A stretch of DNA of 64,000 nt from Terebella lapidaria (lineage: Eukaryota > Annelida > Polychaeta > Terebellida > Terebellidae). The number at the start of each line of letters is the position of its first letter. Position 1 is the stretch's first letter. The stretch spans positions 11,989,177-12,053,176 of the forward strand of contig OX424566.1 of NCBI GenBank assembly GCA_949152475.1. The letters are read 5' to 3'. Of this stretch, positions 35,589 through 47,600 are shown piece by piece. The position numbers and the translations under genes were made by a program. Below the pieces are notes generated by a model. That model made no database searches, was not told where the DNA came from, and was given only the letters and a program-made list of their open reading frames with translations.

Positions 35589-37690
35589 GGTGGTTTAATG
35601 GCCTCAGATATTTGCCACAATGTCTCCTCGGGCAAATAGTTGTCGAACGAGCCAAAAAACTGCATGATTTTGTCCTTCCTCGTGAAGTCGTAGTCACTGG
35701 AAATAAATATTGTATCTTAACATTTCAACTTCACAGCTTATGAATAGTTTCTTCTCATGATGATAATCTGTTTATTATTTGGAAAAACAGAAACTGTACA
35801 AATGATCCAATTCATTTAAGATTCCAGATTTCAAGCTGTCAAAAAAACTTAAATACATTTGACGACAAAATACCATACAAATTGAGAGGCAATCAGATAA
35901 ATTCCCCATGGCCATACATACCACTTTCGGAAACGTCGCATATGGTCGAGAATGTTGAACTGTTGCCAGCGTTTGACAAAATTTACGGAGCCGTCCGGAA
36001 GCCAGTCCTTGTTTCCGACGTGAACGAATGTCAGATCTTGTAACACGAGGCCTCTGTCGATCGTTGGGGCAGAAAAGCGGAAGAACATTTACGATAAAAA
36101 TTAAAATTTGCATTATTCTTGTCAAACACTACGCGGGTAGGATTTAGAATAGACATGTACTAGTTATGCAATGTACTAGGAGTATGTCCGAAAAATTCTA
36201 GTTTCTTAATTTTCAAAACTAACTAGATCAGGGTAAATGTAGTAAAAGAAATCGTCACATCATAGGCATTCATGGTAGTGAGTATTTGACATTTTTCAAT
36301 TTGCCATGTGTATGAGCCATTACTTACATGTACGGAATACAAGGGGGCTCTGTATCGGCTAATCTCAGTCGGTACGTCCTGAACCCGTGCGTGTTGTCGA
36401 TAAGCTGGAAATACTGTGATAACATCTGAAAAACATACAGGTTAACATGTTAAAATTTCTTAAATGTATCACAGGCTATAAGTGATTCAAGTATCTTTCA
36501 ATAAACATTTATTGAGCAATTAACAAATTTTAAATCTCACATATCAAACCATTGGCCTGATAAAGCAGCTGCATGGATATTATCTTTATTACATGGTATG
36601 GTTACATGCACATATACATAGTTCACCAGAGAATGCTTTATAGCTACGAAACGTAATACTATAACTTGTTTCTGTGTCTACCTCTGAATGTTGTTTCTGC
36701 CAATCAAGGCGCGCCAGTGGTGAGGATGATAACGCCGATAATATCGCCAGATACGAGTTAAAATTGTTGAACTTTTCCAGGTACTGCAAGGTGTATACAG
36801 AACAAGTGGATGATTATTAATTATTCTCTTGAAAATTCAACATCTACAGTGGAGCCTTCAATGGGACGGTTGAACATACATGTAACAAAATTGATATCTG
36901 TATATTATTGTTCACCCTGACCCATGCAATTACTGAATCTGTAAATTCTCTCTTAAGAGAATGACCGTTACAGTTTAGCAGTGATGATCGCAAACAAACC
37001 CGCATAATTTTGATGAATTTGACGAGGCAATGTTCACGATCTCTTGGGTCTTCCTGCTCGAGAATCCGTGTCCGACACCTGAGGAACGAAAACATACAAG
37101 TGAATCCAGTGAGGGCAGATTTGAACACTAAGACTGGTTACCATCGTAAGCATGTAACTATGGTAATGGATGAACCCAGTGCAGTGTTTAAAAGGCGAAA
37201 GAATTATTGTGAAATTTATGCCAGTGTATTTGTCATGACAAGCAAGGCGCAATGCCAAACATCGCAGTTGTCTGTAATTTGTTGTATGCGATTTTTTTCA
37301 ACTATGAATCAACGTGAATAGGGAAATAAGTAAGTTATAGTTAACCTTTTGATACAAACAGTTTGAAGACACCCACCAGTATGACATTTTATTGAAGTGT
37401 TCGGTGAACATGGTCAGGTTCGGGCTGTGTTCCTCGTTCTGTTCTTTGGCCCACAGCAACACTTCTGGAATCTTTGACAAGAAGCAAAATCCACATGAAA
37501 ATCAGTTCATTAAATTTCCTCGACTTTTACTGCTAGATTTCAAAATTTCCATCCTATATCATGTACATGTTTCCTTAGGAGAGGAAATAAATATTGAAAT
37601 CACACCTCAATTTTCTGAAAGAGTTCTGCGTCAAGCAGTGTCAGTTGTTCGGCAATATCCTGAGACTTGAAGTTGAATAGACTGTATTGT
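35567..37690 (-). CDS. RAPGEF1: RAPGEF1 CDC25-homology (RasGEF) catalytic block, seven exons
   Basis: These seven exons encode the catalytic exchange domain. They begin with FKSQDIAEQLTLLDAELFQK and IEIPEVLLWAKEQNEE, pass through NLTMFTEHFNKMSYW, LVKFIKIMR, FNNFNSYLAILSAL and EPPCIPY, and reach QDLTFVHVGN and RWQQFNILDHM. This order and these words are the hallmarks of RasGEF domains, and the closest memory match is C3G. The last exon ends KPPKRTLYK with TAA at 35569-35567, slightly different in tail from human C3G. A perfect 26-bp tandem duplication (35537-35562 and 35563-35588) covers the final codons and stop, leaving the protein end intact. Confidence 0.95.
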
Positions 37691-40600
37691 CTGCAAGTAA
37701 TTCAAGAATACATTGTCAAATGTAAGTCCATAGCTTCATACTAGTAACTATTTGAAGCACAACATATATACTCGGATTTTTCTAACTCGTTTACACTGTT
37801 TTTCGCTAATATTTTTGTGATGCTAAACGCTATCATTCTATAACTTGGCATACTTCATCTGGGAGTCAAACGGCAATTTTCTACCAAATTGCAGACAGCT
37901 ATCGCGAAAATTGAAAAAGTTGGCAATCTACCTCAATGTTAAATTTCAGCCCAGAACGGGATCTCGAGAATCTGAGCATATTCGAGGAATTGGTCCTGTT
38001 TACATCCATCAGGATTCAAAATATTTTTGTAACTTTGAACCAGAAGATACACTGGGGTGTATTTTACACAAACATTTTCATTTTGAAACATTGCTCCGCT
38101 ACAAAACCGAGCAAATACACAAAATTGTATGCGGGCCCAGAAATTAATTAATATGGCTAAAGTTAACATTGGGGTAGATTGCCAACATTTTCAATTTTCG
38201 TGATAGCTGTCTGAAATTTGGTAGAAAATTGCCGTTTGACTCCCAGATGAAGTATGCCAAGTTATAGAACGATAGCATTTAGCATCACAAAAATATTAGC
38301 GAAAAACAGTGTAAACGAGTTAGAAAAATCAGAGTATAAGCTTTCAAATTAATTTTAAGCATTGGGTATTGACAGGATCATTACAAATTCATTAGCTCTC
38401 TGAGTATTATTCATTTACATAATATTGCAAAAGTCAAGACAAATAGGATAACAGAAATAGTACGCCTCTAAAAACTTCAGTAGCCAACAATATAACCAAC
38501 ATGTACATGTATCGACATCATGGACATTCGGCATCCTACGCTCTCACAGATAAATTCTGCCCTCGTTTAAATAACTCGACAACCTCACAGACCTGGTGGA
38601 TACTTTGTGTCGCGGCCAGAGATCCTTTTGGCTCGACTCGCGGAGTTTTTGGAGGTAGGCACACTTTTCCAGGACCTTGCTGCGGAGAACTTTGGCAAGT
38701 GTCAGCTCCCCGTCGCACAACATTTGGAACACGAGGTTCATCAACATTTGGATCAGCTTCTCGTCAACCTCCGTACTAAGAGCATAAAAGAAAGAAAATG
38801 TGGAATATTTGGAAAAAATCATATTTATATGATGATTCACTGGGTAGTGTGTACAATGCAACTTTATTTTTTTCCTTTACTTTTAAAATTTACGACAATT
38901 ACAATCAAGCTAGTATTTTACTTATTCCATATTTCTATTATAATGTCTACAGTATTTTTTAAACATCACTTGTAAACATCACAGCAACTATTCACGAGGT
39001 AAATCCGGGTTTCTTTCAATAGGCAAAACCACAATGAACCACCATGTTAGTATGAGACAGCCTCCAATCATAAAACACTATAAAACAGATTGACATTTTT
39101 ATCACTCCATAGTGCACTTCTAATACCATGAATACCAAGATATCATAAGATGCCATAGTCTTCAATTTTATGACTGACAGGTAGTGAACACTTAATATTT
39201 AACTGGATTATGAATTAATCCCATCCGCGCTAAACCCAATTAACACCTATCAGCATGAGAACTGTTAATTACCCTTTTTAATGACCCATGTAATAAGTGA
39301 TTTACACCATCAATCTATCAACTGCTGAAGAAACATTGCCCTACTATAATATGATATCAATTTATTATCATTTTGACACGTGAATTATCATGATTTTGTC
39401 AATGGCATGTCATATATTTGATTTCTTTAGTATAAAAGCTCTGGAGGTTTTTGGAAAACTTCATATTCCCACAACCAGTGACAACAGCGAAAACCACAGA
39501 AAATCAGCGATCTTGTAAAGTTTAAAGTATATATCTTGCATTGGAAGCGAATATATTGAAAGCATATAATACTATTTGTTGGTATGTATCAGAAACCTAT
39601 TCTTAGTCTTACTAAGTGTGAGTCACACAATTGCAATGAGTAGATCTTTCATGATGTAACATGTTTTAAATGTGTTAAAACCAAGTAAAACTCTTAAATT
39701 TTAAATAAATTGTTGCTTTGACAGTTTACTCATAATTGGATATTCCCACTTTGGAGAAAGGCTCAATTGCACATAAGCACAAAGAAAGTTTGAGCACAGT
39801 TTGCAGCAGTTCTATAATCTATCAGCTAAACTGTATAATCACCTATCTTGATTGGCAATTACGACTGAAATCTATCAGACCCCTCTGCTATATAAATGCA
39901 TTTTCACTGACCAAGTGCAAGCAGTTCAGCTCAATTGACAAGCAATACATAGTATACTATATGAACATTACTGACTGAACTGCTCATAGAACATCTTTCC
40001 ATATTCCTTACAGCCAAATACCAACAGTAGGAATATTTACAAGAGACAGTTGGAATCGAGAATCACTCAAAGCGATCTACTTGACACACACCAAACAATG
40101 GCATCTGTACTAGACCTGACGACCTCCACCTCAGCCGATCAAGAAGTCACCTTAGACGACCTCTGGCAGACTTTAGATGAGGAAGCGGCCAGCTGCAGCA
40201 GCGAGGGCACTTCCGCCCTTGACAACTTTGACTTTGCGGAGTTCGCAGAGGAAACACTTGGGGAGGATCCGTTCCTTCTCGGCTCACAGAGTCCGGACTC
40301 CGGGATTCACTCTGAGTTGTTGGACGAGTCAAAACAGTCGCGCTCAGTCAGTCCGAGTACATGTAGTGATGTATCCAGCGTAAACCAAAGCCTGCAGTCG
40401 AAGCCGACAGCTGAGCTTGAAGTTGTTGACCTGACACCAGCCAATCAGCATGCAGTACCGTCACACGCCCCTTACAGTGGGCCACACGGCTTCGAAATCG
40501 GCTTCCAGCAGCAACGAACAGAAACCAAAGCCACCACTTGGATGTACTCAGAGCAACTTCAGAAACTCTTCGTGAGAATGGGAACAGCTTGTCCCGTTCG

Positions 40601-43600
40601 CTTCAGAATGACATCCACTCCGCCCAACGGGGCAATCATCCGAGCGATGCCGGTCTACGTCAAGGCGGGAAGCATGCAAGAAGTCGTTAAACGCTGCCCG
40701 AACCACAGTGCTGGCAGTGACTTCAACGACAACCATCCAGCCCCTACACATCTCGTCCGCTGTGAGCATCCATTCGCAAAATACAATGACGACCCGTACA
40801 GTGGCCGACAAAGTGTCCTCGTACCAAGCGAGACCCCACAACCCGGAGCCGAATGGGTTACCAACCTCTACCAGTTCATGTGCTTTAGCAGCTGTGTGGG
40901 TGGACTCAACCGTCGACCGCTGAGGCTCGTCTTCACCCTGGAGCTCGGGGGTCAGGTCCTTGGAAGACAATCCGTTGAAGTCAGGATCTGTGCCTGTCCA
41001 GGGCGCGACCTTAGGGTGGAGGAGAGGGCACTCGCCCCCGCGAATCCCGCACAAAAACGCCGAGCACCCTGGGCCAAAACCGCAACCGCCATGGACAAAC
41101 GACGGAAAGTGGACGGAAAGGAAGAGTTTACCCTCACAGTGACGGGTTTGGAGAATTATGAGCTGCTCTGTAAGATTAGAGACTCCCTGGAGATGGCAGC
41201 CACTATCATGGAAAACGTCAACACACCAGTGAGTTTGTGTCCAGGGAAACCCGGTGTAGCTCAGGTTGCCAGAGCAGGAGTCCAAGCTCCAAGGGCAGCA
41301 GTCCCAGGCCAGGCTCTGATCCAAGTGAAGCAGGAACCGCAACAGCCAATCAGGAAGCAGCAAGTCTCACAGCAACCAATCAGAGAACATGATATCAGAC
41401 CACAGCCAATCAGGGTCCAGCATGTTGTACAGCAGCCAATGAGACTGCACCAAATCCCGCACCAGCCATCGAACCAGAAACTCCATGGATTCCAGGCAAC
41501 AGACACCAACAACAATGGTAGTTATGACAACAGGAACTTGGCCAATCAAGGAGCACCAATGTCTCCCGCAATCCCACCTCCCGCTCACCTCAACTACTAC
41601 GTACACAACCATGTCCAGCAAGTGTACATCCCAAACGAAAAGTTGTGAACATTCTGGAACTACAATCTCTCACACTGTTCTTGTACATGTAGTTTTGTTG
41701 GCTATTATGTCCAACCATGTTAATTCTGTGTTCATTTCTTTTCAGCATTTCCAGCAATTTTGTACGTTTTGTATATATATTCTTTTGCATGCCCTTGATT
41801 ATGTTAATAAGATATTGTGGAACTATTTTACCATTTGAATATTTCATGGATATTTATGTTGTATATTTATTGATGACGTTATTCATTTATATATATTGTG
41901 TATATAATATTTATTTTCAATATTTAACACATATTTGTAAATAGAGTGAATAGACTTCTGTGATACATCATGTTTGCAAAATAAAACTGAAAAAGAAACT
42001 TTCTATTTCCTAATTGCAATCATAATGGGGTAATTATCGGAAGCTACATTTATTTGCATCTTTTTGTATGTAGACCCTACTTGCCATAGATACGAACATT
42101 CTAATGTCCGAGAGTAAATCAGGCATGACTAAAATCAATCAATATTCATCAGAGTTAGTCAGCGCTGACTACTAGGGTGACCAAAACAATGAATTCATTA
42201 TGCATGATTGATTTCGCCTGAAATAGGTGTGAAATGCAAGTCCAGTCTTTACTGAACGACCTGAACCAATTTGCAATATTCATCGGTACCCCGCTGATAC
42301 CCCCTACCCCACAAACACACATTAACAGGAAGTTTTAACCTGTTAAAACCAGTATTTATTACACACTTACCTCTATAATAAACACTTTTGGGTAATCTTA
42401 CCTGGCTTTCAAATAAGAGGGAAATTAATGCCAATAAAAAAACTAGACGTCAAGGCCTAAAGATGCCTTGGAGGCATTTCGGTGTGATGAATAATTTATA
42501 ATACTAGATATCGACGAAAATGAAAAATGTCGACAAATTTCGGGTCAAGGTCAAAGTTCATCCATAATACCCGCTAGACATGTTTGTCTAGGGCGACGAG
42601 TCCGAAAATACCATCCGTTTCGCTCTACGACGCACCGTTTCCGAGATATCGACGAAAACAAAAACTGCCGACTCGGCAAAAAAATTTCGGGTCAAGGTCA
42701 AAGTTAATCCATAATACCCCTTAGACATGTTTGTCTAGGGCGACGAGTCCGAAAGTAACGTCTGTTTCGCTCTACGACGCACCGTTTCCGAGATATCGAC
42801 GAAAACGAAAAATGCCGACTCAGCAAAAAAATTTCGGGTCAAGGTCAAAGTTCATCAATAATTCCCCTTAGACATGTTTGTCTAGTGCGACGAGTCCGAA
42901 AATAACGTCCGTTTCGCTCTACGACGCACCGTTTCCGAGATATCGACGAAAACGAAAAATGCCGACTTGGCAAAAAAATTTCGGGTCAAGGTCAAAGTTC
43001 ATCCATAATACCCCTTAGACATGTTTGTCTAGTGCGACGAGTTCGAAAATAACGTCCGTTTCGCTCTACGACGCACCGTTTCCGAGATATCGACGAAAAC
43101 GAAAAATGCCGACTCGGCAAAAAAATTTCGGGTCAAGGTCAAAGTTCATCAATAATACCCCTTAGACATGTTTGTCTAGCGCGACGAGTCCGAAAATAAC
43201 GTCCGTTTCGCTCTACGACGCACCGTTTCCGAGATATCGACGAAAACGAAAAATGCCGACTCGGCAAAAAAATTTCGGGTCAAGGTCAAAGTTCATCCAT
43301 AATACCCCTTAGACATGTTTGTCTAGCGCGACGAGTCCGAAAATAACGTCCGTTTCGCTCTACGACGCACCGTTTCCGAGATATCGACGAAAACGAAAAA
43401 TGCCGACTCGGCAAAAAAATTTCGGGTCAAGGTCAAAGTTCATCCATAATACCCCTTAGACATGTTTGTCTAGTGCGACGAGTCCGAAAATAACGTCCGT
43501 TTCGCTCTACGACGCACCGTTTCCGAGATATCGACGAAAACGAAAAATGCCGACTCGGCAAAAAAATTTCGGGTCAAGGTCAAAGTTCATCCATAATACC

Positions 43601-44607
43601 CCTTAGACATGTTTGTCTAGTGCGACGAGTCCGAAAAGAACGTCCGTTTCGCTCTACGACGCACCATTTCCGAGATATCGACGAAAACGAAAAATGCCAA
43701 CTCGGCAAAAAAATTTCGGGTCAAGGTCAAAGTTCATCCATAATACGCGACGAGTCCGAAAATAACGTCCGTTTCGCTCTACGACGCACCGTTTCCGAGA
43801 TATCGACGAAAACGAAAAATGCCGACTCGGCAAAAAAATTTCGGGTCAAGGTCAAAGTTCATCCATAATACCCCTTAGAAATGTTTGTCTAGGGCGACGA
43901 GTCCGAAAATAACGTCCGTTTCGCTCTACGACGCACCGTTTCCGAGATATGCAGGATGAATCAAGGATGACTCAGCAAAAAATTATTTTGACCTCTAGGT
44001 CAAAGGTCGTTTGAGGTATCGATCCCAAAATCAATAGGGTTCTTCCCTGGTGATATATAAACCTCCGTGCAAAATTCTGCAACTATTGCCTGAATATTTT
44101 TTGAGTTATCGTCCGGAAACCAAGTTCCTCGATTTCATCCTCACGGACCTCACGGACCTCGGAGCCGGATCAAAAAAAAAAGTACACCCTAGAGATGTTT
44201 GTCTAGGGCGACGAGTCCGAAAATAACGTCCGTTTCGCTCTACGACGCACGGTTTCCGAGATATGCAGGAAGCCTCAAGGATGAATCAGCAAAAAATTAT
44301 TTTGACCTCTAGGTCAAAGGTCGTTTGACGGATCGATCCCAAAATCAATAGGGTTCTTCCCTGGTGGCATATGAACCTCCATGCAGAGTTCTGCAACTAT
44401 TGCATAAATATTTTTCCAGTTATCGTCCGGAAACCAAGTCTTAAAATTAGCCTTGATTTCATCCTCACGGACCTCACGGACCTCCGATCCGGCTCAAAAA
44501 GAATAGGGTTCTTCCTCATATCATTTCTGACTTGCGGTGAAAATTTGACAAGGATCCGTCAAGGCAATCTAAAGTTATCGTCCGGAAACCAAAAGTGGCG
44601 GAAGAAG

Positions 44608-44640
<33 letters not shown>

Positions 44641-47600
44641 CTGCTAAAACCATAAAGGCATTTCTGCCGAAATGCCTTAATTATTGGCACATTCTCTTAA
44701 ACTGGTCGTTCTATGCCCCTCAGACTCGGTCGTTCATAAGGGTTTCTTGACGAAACCTGAGCGAGTCAGTGGTCACTGAGAAATCTTTCCTGACGAAACT
44801 GTTCCCCCAGAACCGCCATTACTTTGTCCCTGATAGTTAGGCAGGGGAGGCGGGAGGGAAATCAGCGTGTTTATTATAGAGGTAAGTGTGTAATAAATAC
44901 TGGTTTTAACAGGTTAAAACTTCCTATTTATGTCCACACTTTGACCTCTATAATAAACACTTTTGGGTTATCTCAGAATAACCACAGGAGGTGGGCTAAC
45001 CCTTCCCTCACAATGTCATCACAGAGGCATAGAACACACTATTTCAGATGTTTAATGAATTTAGGGTTGCGAGTAAAACCTACTTGCAAGTAATTAAAGT
45101 GGACGGGAATTAATGAGAAGGTTTAATTCTATTCACGACAAATATTCATAAACAAGAACTGAATAGTACCTGGGTAAGAGAAGGTCGTCGGCGAAGGAGG
45201 GACCCCCGGCAGTCGCTTGCTGACGGTGGGCGAACCAAAAAACTTCTACCACCAAATAAGAGGGACAAACCCGTCCCCCGAGCCGACAACCGTCTGGCGA
45301 TCTGTGCGTATGTACATGTGCTCCCCAATCGAACAGTATCTACAGGCGGACCTTGCTTTGCGCCGCTACCACGGGTCCGAGGTGGTAGTGGTCGCCGTCA
45401 AACCACGTCAATTCCCTACAATAGAAAGAGACGAAAGTATTGTTAGAGGCCCATGTACAGGCCTTCATGACATCGGCAAGGGCAACATTATTCATGAACG
45501 CGAGTGATGACGCCAGAGCTCGCACATCATGCGCCTTCACTCGAAAGGAGCCCGAAGTTCTGGTGTTGGATCTGTCATAACAGAACAAAACACATTTCTT
45601 TACCCAGGAAGAGATCGTTGCAGCCCTGATATCTTTCTGAAACCCCTTCTTGAACGCAACGAAAAGTAACCGTTTCCCAACATGAAGCTCCCTCGTGCGA
45701 TTGACGTAGATGCGCAGAGCTCTGACGGGACACAATTTAGCATCCTCCTCCAAACCCGGGCCTAGGGAAGAGGTAAGGGAAGGGATGGTAAAAGTCATAG
45801 ACGGGGTCTGGGCTAGCTGAGTTTTAGCCAAAAAGGAAGGGATGACCCCGAGCTTAACCGCGGAGCCATCCTCCTTCCAGTGCACTTTGGAAAAGTCGAG
45901 AGCATGCAGCTCACTTCGCCTCTTCCCTGAAGCAAGGGCCAGGAGGAAGACCGTTTTAAAGGTCAACAACTTCAACGACGCTTTCTCCAACGGTTCGAAA
46001 GGTTCGGAAAGTAAGCAATTCAAGACTAGCGATAAATCCCAGTCCGGGACTGGATTTCGCGTTCTCGGCCTGTCGACAGCAAAACTGTTTAATAACGCGG
46101 ACAAACTCGCATCCTGACCAAAATCGACCCCCGTTTTAGGCTTAAGGGTCTTCGCGATATCGGTCCGGTACCCAGCAAGAGTGGACGGAGCCCTTCCCTC
46201 ATTAAACTTTTCCAGGAGGAACTCCGAGATCAGAGGGGCAGTGGCCTTGAAAGGACTAACCTTCCTGCCACGACACCAAGCACAGAATCGCGTCCACTTG
46301 GATTCGTAGACTGCCAAAGAAGATCGTCTATTAGTTCTGGCGATCCTCGCGGACACTTCTCTAGAAAAGCCCTTCTTTCGAAAACATCGCTCGACAAGAG
46401 CCACGCGTGAAGTTTCAGCGTGCTCGGAGCTTGATGGAAGATGTCGGACCGAGGCTGCTTGAGTAGATCCCAACGGTCCGGCAACGGAACTGGGTCGGCT
46501 GCTAACAACTCCAGAAGGTCCGGGAACCACGGCTTCTGGGGAAGCAGCGGGGCAATCAGGATCATTCTGGCGCAATGCGATCGGAACTTGGCCAGAACCT
46601 TCTCCAGGAGCACTGCCGGAGGGTACGCATACGCGAACATGGCGTCCCAATTCGCCGACAGAGCATCCACCTCGAGACACCACTCGTCGGGGATGGGGGA
46701 AACAAACATTGGAAGCTTTGTGTTCCACCTCGTGGCAAACAGATCGACTGTAGGCGAACCCCAGAGGTCGCACAAGGCCCGAAACACCACTGGAGACAGG
46801 GACCATTCTGTTGGCTGCACCTGTCCCCTCCTGGACAAGCGATCGGCTAGAACATTCATATGGCCTGGAATGTGACGAGCCCTGAGCAGAATTCGACGCT
46901 CGTGACACCAGAGAAGGAGGTCTATTGCGAGCCGGCACAGAGAAACCGACTTTGTACCCCCTTGCTTGTTTATGTAGGCCACGACTGTGGAATTGTCGGT
47001 GGCCAACAGCACAACTTGCTGAGAAAACTGACGTTCCCAATGCTGTAGCACCAGAAAGACAGCTTTTAACTCGAGGATATTGATATGCTCGTCCTGCTGC
47101 GAACGAGACCACAGACCTGAGACCTCGTGAGAGTCCCAGTGCGCCCCCCAGCCCTCCAAACTGGCATCCGTAAAGAGATGCCTGGATGGAGGCGGCTGGC
47201 GGAACGGCGCCCCTCGGAACAGGTTGACTGGATCCAGCCACCAACGCAAATCTCGAACCACTTCCGCCGACACCGGGACCAACTGAGACATGTCCCCGGT
47301 CGCCTGGGACCATTGAGAATGCAACTGGTGCTGAAGAGACCTCATGTGTAGGCGCCCTAATGGCACCATTTTCTCGGTTGAAGCCAGGGTGCCTATCAGG
47401 GACTGCCACCGAGACGCTGGCTGAGGGACCCGATCCAAAAACCCGCGGCACTGCTCTGATAACTTTAACCGACGCTCCTCGGTCGGGATAACAGATCCGG
47501 AGATAGTCCGAAATCGATAGCCCAGAAAGACGAAGTCTTGCCGAGGAGATAAGTCGGACTTTTTGGGGTTGATTTTGAAACCCATGGAATGGCAAAGATC

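Noticed and set aside
40548-41363. 271-codon frame antisense to the p53-like gene
   Set aside because: It is a mirror of a strongly supported coding exon and has no domain or context of its own.
42443-44680. Copy C as a centromeric or subtelomeric satellite
   Set aside because: It has defined ends, a precise empty site in the partner terminal repeat and sister copies with the same ends, so it is a mobile element carrying an array.
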